From Bisporella sp. PMI_857 (taxonomy: Eukaryota; Ascomycota; Leotiomycetes; Helotiales; Helotiaceae), in assembly GCA_021307315.1 (NCBI GenBank), contig JAJSPD010000044.1:186001-250000 (forward strand): 64,000 nucleotides of DNA. The letters are read 5' to 3'. Below, in pieces: positions 1 to 12,099 of this stretch (the stretch's first letter is position 1; every line of letters begins with the position of its first letter). Both the position numbers and the translations under genes were made by a program. A model generated the notes under the pieces. The model was not told the DNA's origin, did not search any database, and worked only from the letters and a program-made list of their open reading frames with translations.

Positions 1-1229
1 TGGGAGCTAGAAAAGATCCAACCTTCGTGCGATATACCCCTGCAAATCAGATGGGCGATAATACACGAAAAAATGATCGTATTATGAAAATTGTGGAAAG
101 GCAGCAAGATCCTATGGAGCCACCGAAGTTCAAACATAAAAAGATTCCTAGAGGCCCACCAAGTCCACCTGCTCCGGTTATGCACTCGCCACCACGGAAG
201 TTGACTGCGGAGGATCAAGAGGCTTGGAAGATTCCACCACCTGTGTCAAATTGGAAGAACCCTAAAGGTTACACGGTTCCTTTGGACAAGAGATTAGCTG
301 CCGATGGAAGAGGGCTACAAGATGTTACTATCAATGACAGATTTGCACAATTTGCAGAGGCTCTCTACACAGCTGACAGACATGCAAGGGAAGAGGTCAA
401 GCAAAGATCGCTCATGCAACAACGTTTGGCGGAGAAGGAGAAGCAACAAAAAGAGGATCATTTGCGTATGTTAGCACAAAAGGCACGGGAGGAGAGAGCT
501 GGAGGTGGAAGACGACAATCCAGAGATTCTAGATCCCGGTCTGGAAGTTATAGTGATTCACGATCAGGATCTGATAGTGAGGATGAAGAAGTCCGAGAGC
601 GAAAGAAGATGCGTAAGGAGAAGCAAAGAGAAGAAGAGCGGAAATTGCGCCAGTCACGTATGGGTGCTGAGCGAAGAATTCAGATGCAAGCTCGAGAGCA
701 GAATCGAGATATTTCGGAAAAGATTGCTTTGGGGATTGCAAAGCCCACAGCGACTACTGAGTCAATGTATGACTCTCGGCTGTTTAACAGAACTAGTGGC
801 TTTGATTCTGGTTTCAACGAAGATCAACACTATGATAAGCCTCTATTTGCCGCTCAGGATGCTATCAGCAGTATATATAGGCCACGCCAGAATATGGACG
901 ATGGGGATGATGATGAAGCAGCGGAGGCGGAGATGGGTAAGATTCAGAAGAGCAACCGTTTCGGCGAAGCGCTAGGTAGAGGGACTTTCAAGGGCGCGGA
1001 TGAGCAAGAGGTTGGTCTTACAGCTTCCATGTTACAAAAGAATCATACTAATTTAGCAAACCAGGCTCGAGAAGGCCCGGTGCAGTTTGAGAAGGACAAG
1101 GGGGATGCATTTGCGAATGTCGATGACTTCCTCAAGGATGTTGGGGAGAGCTCGAACAAACGTGGATATGGGTTACAGGATGAAGAGAGATCATCAAAGA
1201 GAGCGAGGATTGATGATGAAGACGATTAA
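1..1229 (+). CDS. PRP45: SNW/SKIP-domain pre-mRNA splicing factor (Prp45-like), 5' partial
   Basis: Spliceosome-associated scaffold of the NineTeen/Prp19-related group, which joins active spliceosomes in the nucleus. The reading frame is open from base 3 to the stop at 1229, so the gene starts left of the window. The visible part opens with the end of the SNW domain: GARKDPTFVRYTP, then the basic segment KFKHKKIPRGPPSPPAPVMHSPP, seen in pieces. The SNW signature (PPPVSNWKNPKGYTVPLDKR) lies near base 240. It is followed by a coiled coil rich in Arg, Glu and Lys, an RS-like patch (SRDSRSRSGSYSDSRSGS) near 520-570, and an acidic basic-tipped C-terminus. No intron is needed in the visible part. 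Family assignment is firm. The missing N-terminus is outside the window. Confidence 0.93.
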   Translation, partial: GARKDPTFVRYTPANQMGDNTRKNDRIMKIVERQQDPMEPPKFKHKKIPRGPPSPPAPVMHSPPRKLTAEDQEAWKIPPPVSNWKNPKGYTVPLDKRLAADGRGLQDVTINDRFAQFAEALYTADRHAREEVKQRSLMQQRLAEKEKQQKEDHLRMLAQKAREERAGGGRRQSRDSRSRSGSYSDSRSGSDSEDEEVRERKKMRKEKQREEERKLRQSRMGAERRIQMQAREQNRDISEKIALGIAKPTATTESMYDSRLFNRTSGFDSGFNEDQHYDKPLFAAQDAISSIYRPRQNMDDGDDDEAAEAEMGKIQKSNRFGEALGRGTFKGADEQEVGLTASMLQKNHTNLANQAREGPVQFEKDKGDAFANVDDFLKDVGESSNKRGYGLQDEERSSKRARIDDEDD

Positions 1230-2335
1230 CTGGCATATAATAGGCGTTTGGATGTAGCGGCATCTTGTAGCAATATTGGCGTCATTGGGGTAATGCTGCA
1301 TATATCCAAATCAAAAGCGTATCATGCCCTGGCGGAGAAGTATTGTGACTGAGAACCCACATAATTCTCCCATATCCGCATTTACATGTCCATTTTCGTC
1401 TCCATATGTTTTTTTTTCAGATCCATCCTCCAATAGATGCCACAGCTCATGCTTTTCAATCGTAGACATTGATGAATTACTGATGGCTCACCATTTCGGC
1501 CCCCAAAACGACTTATGTTGACTAAAGTGGAGTTTCTCGAACTTGTCAGCGCTTCGGTCAAAATGGGCACCGTGCGCTCTTTCATTATGCACAACTTTAT
1601 CGAAAATCCGGGATCAGCTCAAGGCACTTATCACTTCCAGGAATCAATCGTGGTAGCCAAGTGTTTCTTTCTGCGGCGTTGCCATCGCTTCTCGTTCGCC
1701 ACATTAGACAGAGAGACCTCTGCAAATCCTGTGAGTGATGCCATTCTTTAAGAGTTTTCATTCAGTGGAGTTTCTCCCCAGAAAAAATGACGCGACGCTC
1801 ATCAAACTCGGCGACCCACGTTTTCTATGTTTGAGATATGGCCGCATGTTTCGTCACTTGTTTCTTTTAATAGTGGACCTTTCGGCCTTTAGATATGAGG
1901 CCTTGATAAACGCATGTAGTTCTTGCGCGTATTCCCCATTTTTCCTTTCCCAACTTTGTTGTTATTCTTGCATAGCCGGCCTCGTATCCATCTACAACGG
2001 GCCTATTGATTCGTCAACCCGTCTAAAAGAATCATCCGGGCTAGACCCAACTACGCATCTGACAGGGTCCTGCAAGGCAGGCATCGAGTCCCTATCTGTA
2101 TTTCGTATATGTGATTTGAAACTATTGCGTTGGATTATAAACCCCACCACCCCCTGGCGGGATGCTGGCACCTGAAGCAAAATCGCAGCCTTTCCGTCCG
2201 CTGGAATATTGGAAGCCGCCGCCCAAGCAGGCATATCAGCATAAACGAGCAGCCAGTACTGCACTTGAACAAGGACGGGATCCTGTTTCAGAGAGAGTAG
2301 CATTTGGAGTGGTAGTAGAAGAGAAAGAGCTAGAG
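1230..2335. other. Intergenic region between the SNW factor and the GH16 gene
   Basis: About 1.1 kb. It holds several short open frames on both strands (up to 146 codons), but none has a recognisable motif, a convincing start or good codon bias. It should contain the 3' UTR of the SNW gene and the promoter and leader of the GH16 gene. No repeat or RNA gene was seen. Confidence 0.5.
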
Positions 2336-3616
2336 ATGAGTTATCAAAGGCAGGATAGTTCGTTGTATGCGGATCCGGGGGGGATGCAAATGACGGATAA
2401 CTACGGACAGCCATTAGGAGCTCCGCCGGCTTATAAGGAATCGGTTGGTGATTTGAGTCCCAAGTGGTGGGATATCAGGTATTGGAGCTGGAAGAAATGG
2501 GTTATTCTTGCTGCTGGAATCGTGGTTTTGATCGTTGTGTTGATAGTGGGCATCGTGCTTGGAACGAGGAAGAATAACTCATATCCGAACTACACAGCAT
2601 TGTCGTATACGCTTGTGGATACTTGTATGTTCCTTATCTATAAATGGGAGGGAGGTAGTTCTGATGAGAAGCAGATTCGGAAGAAACATTCTTTGACAAC
2701 TTCGACTATTTCACTGGCTACGATCCAGCAGCCGGACTAGTCCACTACGTCCCCGCAGAAATGGCAGTGCAATACAACTTGACCTACGCCTCCTCTTCAT
2801 CCGCTATCATCCGAGTCGACACCAGTGTTGATAACAACACGGTACCAAATGCTGAGACTGGCCGCTTTTCAGTTCGTCTTACTTCCAAGAAACAGTACGA
2901 AACAGGCCTGTTTATCTTCGACGTGAAACATAGCCCCATGGGCTGCGCTACCTGGCCAGCGCTATGGACCTCTGACCCTAATAACTGGCCCGAAAATGGC
3001 GAGATTGATATCATGGAGGCTGTGAACGTCGTTGGGGATGACGAAAATCAGATGACGCTACATACTAGTAAAGGCTGTACCATGAAAGGCGTAAAACGCA
3101 AACAAACCGGCAAAACCCTCACAGCCTCTTGCCTCAACAGCACAGATGAAAATGCTGGTTGCGGCGTGCAAGAGAGTCTTGGGTCCTTCGGAACAACATT
3201 CAACCAACGTGGCGGTGGTGTCCTCGCTATGGAGTTAAGGACAGAAGGGATCAGGATGTGGGACTTTACTCGCTCCAGCATCCCAAGCGATATCACAAAC
3301 CGTTCGCCGGACCCGAGCACGTGGGGAGAGGCAATGGCTGATTTTCCCAGCACGGATTGTGATATTGCAAGTCATTTCAAGAACCAGAGTATTATAGCGA
3401 ATATTGATCTATGTGGGCAGTGGGCGGGTCAGGCTAAAGTTTATTCGGAGACTTGTAAGTTGTACCTCCTTTCCATTCCAGGTTTTGTTGCATAACGGGA
3501 AGAAGCTGACTGTTGTAGGTCCGGGATTATGTGAAGATCAAGTGAAGTACAACAACACGGCATTTGCGGATGCGTATTGGGAATTCGGCGAGTTCACTAT
3601 CTATCAGTCTTCTTGA
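2336..3616 (+). CDS. Type II membrane-anchored GH16 beta-glucanase-like protein
   Basis: Exons 2336-2624, 2675-3454 and 3519-3616 (388 aa). Both introns (50 and 64 nt) are GT-AG and each splits a codon cleanly. Joining exons 1 and 2 restores LVDTYSEETFFDNFDYFTG. A cytosolic N-terminus of about 52 residues precedes one membrane helix (about 54-76, rich in Val, Ile and Leu) and an extracellular GH16 lectin-fold domain. The catalytic ExDxxE motif reads NGEIDIMEAV, with E206, D208 and E211, so the nucleophile and acid/base are intact. Several Asn-x-Ser/Thr sites lie in the ectodomain. The family cleaves or remodels beta-1,3(4)-glucans at the cell surface. The start was chosen at the ATG at 2336; an in-frame ATG at 2162 would add 58 polar residues with no recognisable feature. 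Confidence 0.88.
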
Positions 3617-5117
3617 GGTTTTTATCCATGATGTCATAATATCGGGAAAGGCAGGCCGTGGCCTCGATTTGAGGAAAGTTGAAGATAGATGGCATACTCG
3701 CTTGGGAATAATAGGGATTGAATGATTATCAGATACCAGAGACGGCGATTTGGGGGGTAAAGGACGTAAGGAGCGGGCCACTCCAATTAGAATAACAAGT
3801 CAGGCATCGGATTGTTGTACGATTAGATAATGAAATTGTTGAACTAAAGAGTTTTCGCTCTTCTTATGCTTTCCGCTCTTTGTGGGGCATTATTGGCATT
3901 ATTTTTGCTGGCTTTCTTGACTTCCCCTGTGGGTTTCTTGAAAATTGTGAATTTTCACATTCATTGTCAGCAACATTGTTGTTGCTCTAAGGATCGGGAA
4001 GTGTATCGAGCTCTGCATTGTGATAGGTATTAAAATGGGGGTTTTCAAAGGATGTTTTGCATTGCAAGCATTGAAAGAGTCCACATTGTGGTGCTTCATG
4101 CTACCAGAGAGAAGGTAACGACGCGGAGTGGTGCAACAATTCTTGAAGGTCTCAAAGTACGAAGATGCTAAAGTCATATCTTCTATGTTCAAGATATAAA
4201 CATTTCAGAAATGACGCTGTAACCCTCATAGCATGTAGTCGGGATAATATGTACAAAATTTGTCTCTCATTACCTGCTTAGAGTGAAGGACAAATAAAAA
4301 GCACACTTCACAACCCTGTGCCTCTCGCTGGATCGTAGAAGAGTTTGTATACTGAACCATGCTTCTGAGGAAGTGAGGATGGCCTCAGCATATTTGGAAA
4401 TGCAAAATACTTTCCAGTCTAATCTCTGGAGATGGCGCTTATTTAGACAGGGACGAAATTGCTTTCATCTTGGCTGCTTTGCACCGAGTAAAAGGCGGAC
4501 ACTTTTACCAGAGCTTCCTTTCCTGCTTGCGTGCATCTGCTGTATGATATTGCTAAATATCAGAGTATAGATGATTTGACAAAAGAATGCTTTCTTATTT
4601 GTCATATTATTACAAGAATTACATCTCCAATCCCTAAAAATACTTGGGCCAGGAAAAGCGTGAACAGAAACACTTGTGCAAAAGGAAGGTTGACTGGTTA
4701 TTGAGATGGGTAGATGTGAAGATTTCCAAGATAAAAAATCAAGGTTTTTTTAAAATAAAAATGTAGGGATGAATGTTCAAGAAAAATTGAACGAGAGAGA
4801 GAGAGAGAGAGAGAGATGCCGCAATATACTCCTCGTTTCATACCTGACCGTGGAATACGGTAATTGCAGCATCAGTATGAGCTGCCCATACCATTCCCCC
4901 ACAAGTTAATCTGAAAAGCGCCGCACAAAAGAAGTTCTCAGTATTTACAGCCGAAGAAAACTCTTGTTGTAGCTGTAGTTGAGATTAGTTTAAAGCAGGG
5001 TTTCCCACCCCAGACATTCCTCTACCAGTTTGATATACACCCAAATGCCACCCAAAACTCCTCGCAATGCTCTTTATACACGAATTATACATTCCCGTTC
5101 CCTAATTCTTCACCAAC
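3617..5117. other. Convergent intergenic region (GH16 / Tim22)
   Basis: About 1.5 kb lying 3' of both neighbours. It contains a GA microsatellite near 4793. Open frames at 3899-4192 (-) and 4373-4570 (+) have no recognisable protein content. Nothing else was seen. Confidence 0.5.
4793..4816. repeat. (GA)n microsatellite
   Basis: About twelve uninterrupted GA dinucleotides, read directly. It sits in the convergent intergenic region, so no coding effect is expected. Confidence 0.9.
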
Positions 5118-5806
5118 CTAATCTCCCTCACTTGGCCTCCTCATGTACGCATCGATCGCCAAACTGAACGCCGCAAAGCCCGCACAACCTAAAGCCGCCG
5201 CACTCGGTCCCGCCGGTGCTGCCAGCACACCACCCGTGATACACCCCGCCATAACCCCATTCGCCAGGTCATTCTTTGCTCTGAAGCCCTCAATACAGCA
5301 TTCTGTGCCTGCGAATATGGCGCCGACCTTGCCGAAGTTCTTGGCTGAGCTATAAGAGCGAGCGCCCATGTCTTTGAAGCCTTGCCGTAACTGGTCGCGC
5401 AAGGGAAGAGATGTGATTTGGCTGGCAGCAGGAGAGGAGAGGGGTGTGTCGTAAGACATCTGTAAAGGTTAGAGGAAGGTGGTAGGAGAAAGCGGAAGGA
5501 CATACGGATGCCATGAAGAGACCAAAGGCTCCGCCGAGGGCAAAACCCATCACGCCTGACACGGCTGTTTTCCCTGGGCAGGATTCCATGAGCATTTGCA
5601 TCTAATGTCGAAAGTTAGTTTTTAACTCATGTCTGCATTCTGCTGTTCTGCAACGCTTTTTCCCAAGCGTCTTAAAAGATTCGAAGAGCGCTGCTTGAGG
5701 ATAAGAAATAGGTAAGACGAACGCTCTTCACAGCAGCCATCTGCTGCTTCATCTGCTCGTCCATCGCTCCACCTCCCGCACCGTTCGGATTGAACATGGG
5801 ATTCAT
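5118..5806 (-). CDS. TIM22: Mitochondrial inner-membrane import channel Tim22
   Basis: Exons (minus strand) 5806-5723, 5601-5506 and 5459-5118 (173 aa). The introns of 121 and 46 nt both begin and end at codon boundaries. Tim22 is the pore subunit of the TIM22 translocase, which inserts carrier proteins into the mitochondrial inner membrane. The Tim17/22/23 fold is clear: [20 protein letters not shown], then [43 protein letters not shown], and a Gly-rich last helix. The two cysteines known to pair in Tim22 are at MESC and GTECC. Start: ATG at 5806 ([13 protein letters not shown]); the frame upstream of it has no ATG before a stop. The N-terminus is short compared with yeast. Confidence 0.92.
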
Positions 5807-6292
5807 GGCTGTGTATGATGCTATGGTTTCTTTTGGTTTAAAAATATTTAGATAGCCCAAAAAGTTCTGCCATAGCTTGACCGCCTAATACCTTGGCGCC
5901 AAGGAGGATACATCCGTCTCGATCTTCGCGGTTAACAAAGGAGAAAAGATTTAGGTGAACAACTGGGCACCAAAAGAGAGAATGAGGTCTTGTGTTCGTA
6001 TTTTGGGTGATGACTCTGATGATTCTAGGTCAAGGAAGGGAGGTTTTATGGCCCATTCTAGTCACCTGATCCTAATACCTCTACCTCAACAAATGAGCAA
6101 GGGGACTCATTACACGGGAAATAAGACATTGGCGAATCTTTCCTGGTTATTTGGCATAAGTTGGTATCTAAAGCCACTGAACAATAGATCATAACGCCTT
6201 GCCACACCCTCCACCAATATACAGGTCATCTATATGTACAGTCTGTATCTGCCTAATCCTTCTACACCTTATAAGTGATGCGTAAAGAGAGA
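5807..6292. other. Tim22 promoter / MFS transporter 3' region
   Basis: 486 bp between two minus-strand genes. It must hold the terminator of the MFS gene and the promoter of TIM22. A short frame encoding ILLGAKVLGGQAMAELFG in the leader was considered as an extra TIM22 exon, but it has no donor site. Confidence 0.45.
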
Positions 6293-8421
6293 TCACATAA
6301 CTTGTGCTGTGAATTTTCCTCTCTGCCTGATGCTCGGTCCATATATATAGAACAGAAAAGGGATCGGAAGCATGGTTACTCCTATAAATCCCAGTATACT
6401 GCTGGCCCATGGTATGCCAGTATTGTGAAACATTGGAGTAACAAACAATGGAAATACTGCCGCAAAGACTGATCGTAGGAAGGTATTTGCAGCCACAGCG
6501 CTTGCAGCGTATCGCTGAAACGTGTCGATAAGATAGTTTAGAGCGGATTGGAAAATAGTAAAAAAGCCGAGGCCAACAAGAGTGAGCGCAATACACGGTG
6601 CAATCCAGGGAATGCTTTTATCAGACGTCCCTATATATCAGATCTCGGAGTTAGTTGGTCTACTTGAGAGTGTTTCCAAAGAATGGAGCTATTTTAGGAG
6701 CAAACCGCCCTTAAGACACGCTCACAGCCTACATGTCTTGAGAGCAACACAGCTTCTGAAACTCTGATATAGAGGATATCGCTTCCCAGAAGCTGACACT
6801 TACAGCCAAATATGAACATCCCTGCAGTGAAGCAAACGGAGCCGGCCATCATAGGTAAGAGGCGCGCCTCTGGAACAGGCTTGTTGTCGTTTTTTATGAA
6901 AGCGCGAATGTAGAACTTGTTATTCCTGAGGCGGACCGCAATTAGTTGAAGCCGAAATTTGAGGCAGAGGCGTTCTTACAAAATATTGACAATTCCACCT
7001 GCGATAGTTCCGAGAAGCAGAGCAATGAAAGGTAGTTCAGACATCACAGGTCCCCAACCACGATGCTCAGCAAATTGGATTGGAACCGCACCCAAACATC
7101 TGGACGGTGTCAGTGTTCAATTAATCTTTTTTTTTAATGAATGCTTACAAATACATGATGCCATAAACAAAAGAAGCATAGAGGGCCATCAGAAAACAAA
7201 TTGGGGTTGCGAGTAATCGAAAAGGGCGCATCAAGAACTTATCAGTCATCTCTTTCAAGCTGACATCCCATTCCTCATGGCGAGCATGCAGAGCCCAATT
7301 TCCAGTCTCGTGCCTTAGACGACGGGCTTTGGCGACTAAAAGTGCGGGTGGATATGATTCATCAAGGACCAAGACATCGAGAAGGAGGAAGAAGGACATC
7401 ATGATTCCGGTAGTGTATTCTGTCCATCTCCATCGAAGATAACTTGAGACTATTGCGCCTCCTGCAATAGGCTACATTAATTGTCAACTTGAGACTCAAT
7501 GCGGCTTTAGGCCCATGACTTACCCCTATCGTGGGACCACCGACAACCGAAAATGCATAAAATACAATAGCCGTCCCGCGGTGTTGAGGCGACCAAATGT
7601 CCCCTAACACACCACCTGTGTTGGTCACAGGAGCCGAGCCGAATATTCCAGCAAAGAAACGTGTAATTAAGACTGTCTGGATATCCTTGGAGGTAGCTGT
7701 GCCAAAGGAGAAGCAAGCTGCAACGAAATATGGTGCAAGAACTGCCGGTTTCCGTCCATACCTACAAAAATCTCAGTATAATCTCTGGTGGCTTCAACAA
7801 AGCTGTCTGTGGGTTTTAGAGACTGCATATTGTAAGATGCTCCAAAGAGCTAAAACCGGAGAACTTACAACTCACTCAACGGTGCCCAGAGTAATGGCCC
7901 AATACCGAATCCCATCATTAGAAGACTCATACCCAGCAAGCTCACTTCTCTACTAACATCGAATTGATCTGAGATTTGACGAACAGCAGGGCTGTACACA
8001 GCACTGGCCCAGGTTGATCCCATCGTTGTTAGGCCTGGAAATAGTTAGCTGAGAACTTGGAATAATACTTTATTAGGCCAAGCAGTCCATGTTACTCACC
8101 ATAGAGCAGCGTCGTGATAATCTTCTTCCGGATTGGCCAGTTTGTAGGATGGTATGGGTCATCTGGCCCGTCGAAGTCAACAATTTCAGCTTCACTAGTT
8201 TTGGCATGAGCTAAAGGATGTGTAAAACGTCCTCTTAATGTGTTGCGTCTGGTCAGAGATTGTGTTCGCGTTACTCTTGAGCTGCTTCCCGCCAGATTTG
8301 GCTCAGAGCTGTGAGTAGAATGGGAACGAGTTCCTTGTTTCTCTAGGTCTAGACCATGGCCTTCATTATGTGGATGTTGGGAGATATCTGAAGCGCTTCC
8401 TTCCACCTCTGTTTTCACCAT
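6293..8421 (-). CDS. MFS transporter, DHA1 (multidrug/polyamine-type) family
   Basis: Seven exons on the minus strand: 8421-8100, 8034-7869, 7761-7524, 7471-7149, 7099-6980, 6925-6804 and 6630-6293 (542 aa). Every junction keeps phase; introns are 49-173 nt, all GT-AG. A polar N-terminus (about 90 aa) ends in the DHA1 signature DDPYHPTNWPIRKK, followed by 12 predicted helices. Motif A is LSELYGRKP after helix 2, the antiporter motif C region is TIGPIAGGAI, and the central loop is charged (KARRLRHETGNWALHARHEE). The family exports fungicides, toxins or polyamines across the plasma membrane by proton antiport; the substrate cannot be read from sequence. It is divergent from the AMACR-like gene across 2.4 kb. 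Confidence 0.9.
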
Positions 8422-10790
8422 TTTGAGATGTGATTATATAACGCCAGTGCTTCAAGTGCTCCCGAATCCCACTTCGTTCAAGACTAATGGCCTATCAAGA
8501 CTATTGACATGAAACATAAGAGGGATATCCAATCTCCTCAGGCCATCCCACTTCTGAACGTAAGGAAAGGAAAGTGAGGGATACTGCGATGACCCAGAAT
8601 AGAAGTTGGCCAGTTCGTTATCCTCACCGACGGAAGAAGAAATGGAGCCCCGAAACGAGGGAATGATGAAAGGAACAGGAGTCATCTTGGCCTAGTACAT
8701 AATTCAACGCCGTACTAAATTACATCAATGGGTGGAGCGGCATAAAGCCTGACTGCCGACAACGGCGATCCGTGACATATTGCTCAAATTTGTGATAACG
8801 ACCGTCATTCGGTACAGTAAGTGGGGATCCCCAATTACGTAAGCAATCAATATTACACGTGACCATCAGCGCCTCCTAACGTTGAAATTGGTACACTTCA
8901 CCATTTCTTCCGTCAATCTCCCATCTCGTGCTTATATATTGTACAGTGATGGTATTCTTATCGAATGAGAGGTGAAGCAGCAAATGTCAAGGTAGTAAAC
9001 CCTCAGGTTCAAAATTGTCTCTCCATGCTTGCCGTTGACAGATTTCCCGTTAGGCGCTTGTAACTTCTCTTAAAATAGTCTAGGTTCCTCAAAATCTATG
9101 TAGGTCATGTGAAAACTCGCGTATGGCAGTGCGTATAAGTGAGTTGGTCTAAGTTCTAGCCTTACTAGGATATACTGGACGAAGGTGGCTCGGAACTTGC
9201 GTAACTTGGTGATGTCCTTGCTGAGTGTCCTAGAAATTTAGGTTTAGTGTTTGAGAGAATTAATGTGAAGAGGCAATTTAAATGCATGTATGGAGTCATT
9301 GCAATACTGACCCAGTGGTATTTACTCCGAAATGCTAAGCTTGCACGGGCGGTGATAGGTAGTGATATTACAACGGGATGGCCGTTGTTGCTGCAAGCAA
9401 TGGTGAGAGATGCCTAGCCATTGCCAGCTCAAAAGCCCTCGTGATAAGGCAAGTTTATAACCTTTAAAACTCGATGGGCTCTGAGGGTCACCTCTACTAC
9501 AGCTACATGTCTTATCATGTAGGCTCTTGTCAAAAGCGTGATGCCAAAAGCTGTCGACAGATAGAGACTGTAATGGCTGCGTCGCGTCGACAGTCGCTGC
9601 ACACCTGCTAGAGACGCAAGCAAATACATTATGTCTGAATTTTTTGTGAGAAAGTTATCAGGAGAGAGATATTCGAAATCCGTGAGAACCTCCTTAATTT
9701 GAACTATTCCATAAAAGTATTCGATGGGTAACTTTGGTAAAAATACTGTTGGTGGTTTCATATAGCGCCGTTCCTATATTAAAGGTTGTGGCAAGGCTGT
9801 GCAGCATGTAAAGGACCGTGCATACCCTGCGATTTTATAGCGCTACCTATATAATTCCTCGATTCATAGAGATAGGCGTATTCAGGTAGTTCCGAGTTAA
9901 TTCCGACACTATCTCGATCGCCTTTCTTTTTTTCGTACTGCAATATTCATGGTTCTTAAATTATATATCATCAAATTGAGTACCAATTCGTTTGAATGGT
10001 AGTAGAACTCCGTCCGATCAGTGACCCTTTTGATACCCATGTGGCAATGGCTGATGAAGCTGTAATTTTGCATTCTTAAATTCTCTCTTCGGCATTCTCG
10101 TATATTCACAACCATGAAGGGAGGTAAATTGTTTTAATTGTGAAGTCTACACCCAGTAAGTGATGTAGATCTGCTTCCCAAATACCATCTGCTGGCGCAT
10201 AACCTTTCCGTACTATTGGGTATTCTCACTCTGGGTTGCTGCCTCGATGAGGTTGGGTTAAACTTAACTCATTCTCCAGATTTCCTCGAAGTTCATCAAA
10301 TTCAGCACTATCCAGTTTCATTTCCTAAGATCATATACTGTTCCATAGTAAGATAAGATCACTGTGAACCCAATTTCTTTAGCATTTTCCTGTCAGAGGT
10401 TTCTTTTTCGCTTTGGGCATGACTTGCGCGCAACAAGGATGTTACTAACTTAATTCATTTGAATGATGTGCTTTAACACCGAGAATTTCCGGCTCAGGGA
10501 GTTTTAAATATTACTGTCCCTTCTTCGAGCCTGATCGAGACGAGCTTGAAATAATCATAGCACAGGCTGCTTCTGACCCCTATTTAAGCGAAGTTTATTT
10601 TCAAGGTTCAGGGCTCAAGAATGTGCTTCCCCAGATTTCCACCTCGGCTTTGGATATCCTTTCCCGAACAACCCACTTGTGACAACCGATGTTCTCTCAA
10701 TTATTCTTGATATATTCACCATGGCGCTCTACGATCGGTGGCCTTCTTGAAGTATCTGTACGTTGAGTTGTATAGGTGAATAGCCTTAAC
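8422..10790. other. Long divergent intergenic region (MFS / AMACR-like)
   Basis: About 2.4 kb serving as the shared promoter region of two divergent genes. Frames at 8452-8685 (-), 9429-9761 (-, 110 codons) and 9909-10115 (-) show no family signature. No tRNA, repeat array or transposon end was recognised. Confidence 0.45.
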
Positions 10791-12099
10791 ATGACGTCTC
10801 CGCCTCCCTTGACCGGCCTGAAAGTCCTCGAGTTCGCGGGTCTTGCCCCAGGTACATCTTCGCTATGTTCCATACCCTACAAATTAGCTAGGCCTATGTA
10901 TACAAAACAAAGCGGCTAACATCTTTCCAGGCCCATTCGCTGGCCTTTTACTTGCAGATAATGGCGCCTCAGTTCTCCGCGTTGACCGCTCAATTCCCAA
11001 CAAAACTCACCTCGCCTCTCCTTCCAATATTCCACTTCACCCGACTGCGGACTTTCTCACGCGGCACAAATCTTCCATAGCTGTTGATCTAAAGTCTCCT
11101 TCTGGCATTGCATTCATCTACTCCCTCATACCCTGCGTAGATATCGTCATCGATCCCTTCCGTCCAGGCGTCCTAGAAAAACTTGGTCTCGGACCCGATA
11201 AACTCATCGCTGCAAATCCGCGCCTCATAATTGGCCGCATGACTGGTTTCCGCCGGGATGGAAAATATAAAGATATGGCGGGTCATGATATCAATTACAT
11301 TGCTGTGAGTGGAGCGCTGAGTATGTTAGGGAGGAAGGGAGATAAGCCGTTGCCGCCAGCGAATATTCTGGGGGATTTTGCGGGCGGTGGGGCAGTTTTA
11401 TTTCAGGGGATACTGCTGGCATTATTGGAGAGGGGCAAGAGTGGGAAGGGACAGGTAGTCGAGGCGAATATGGTGGATGGAAGCGCCTACCTTGCTACCT
11501 TTCCGAGAATGTTGACCAAGACACCGATGTGGAATCGACAGAGGGGCGATAATACGCTCGATAGTGGATGTCCGTATTATGATACATATGAAACGAAGGA
11601 TGGGAAGTATATGGCTGTCGGTGCGCTTGAACCGCAATTCTTTGCAGAGTTGATCAAGGGTCTTGGGCTCACGGGCAAGGGCATTGAGGACACAAGGGAG
11701 AACAGGAAGAATTGGCCGGGCATGAAGGATACTTTTACCAAGATCTTCAAGAGTAAGACGAGAACTGAGTGGGAGACAGTGTTCGATAGGACAGATGCGT
11801 GCTGCACACCTGTTTTGAATAACAAGGAGCTGGAGAGCGATTCTCTCAGAGAAGGAGACCAAAGGCCGATTGTGACTTTGCGTTCCTCTCCGTCCTTAGC
11901 ACTTGCACCCGGCTCAAAGGATCGTGATCCCTCAACCGGCCAGGGACCTGGTGTTGAGGGCGGGAGCTACGTCGGAGTTGCGCTGTACCCAGGAGAAGGG
12001 GGAGAGGAGAAGTTGAAAGAGTGGTTGGGATGGAAAAGAGGGAAGGATTTTGAGGTCCAGGACGGTGGACTAATCAAGAAATCTGTATCGAAATTATAA
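10791..12099 (+). CDS. CoA-transferase family III / alpha-methylacyl-CoA racemase-like enzyme
   Basis: Exons 10791-10851 and 10931-12099 (409 aa), with a 79-nt intron that restores LAPGPFAGLLLADNGA. AMACR-type enzymes epimerise 2-methyl-branched acyl-CoAs so that peroxisomal or mitochondrial beta-oxidation can proceed; related class III enzymes transfer CoA. The N-terminal motif LTGLKVLEFAGLAPGPFAG, VDLKS, FRPGVLEKLGLGPDKL and GHDINYIAVSGALSMLG are all present. The racemase catalytic pair is there: His139 in GHDINY and Asp169 in GDFAGGG. This favours racemase over transferase, which uses one Asp at another position. The C-terminus ends KKSVSKL; its final SKL tripeptide is a classical PTS1 peroxisomal signal. 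Confidence 0.9.

Noticed and set aside
1735..2175. 146-codon plus frame before the GH16 gene
   Set aside because: No family signature; it ends just before the GH16 leader and shows no codon bias.
5860..5920. Possible extra first exon of TIM22 (ILLGAKVLGGQAMAELFG)
   Set aside because: It runs into a stop with no GT donor before the TIM22 start.
9429..9761. 110-codon minus frame in the MFS/AMACR intergenic region
   Set aside because: No recognisable domain and no flanking splice or promoter support.
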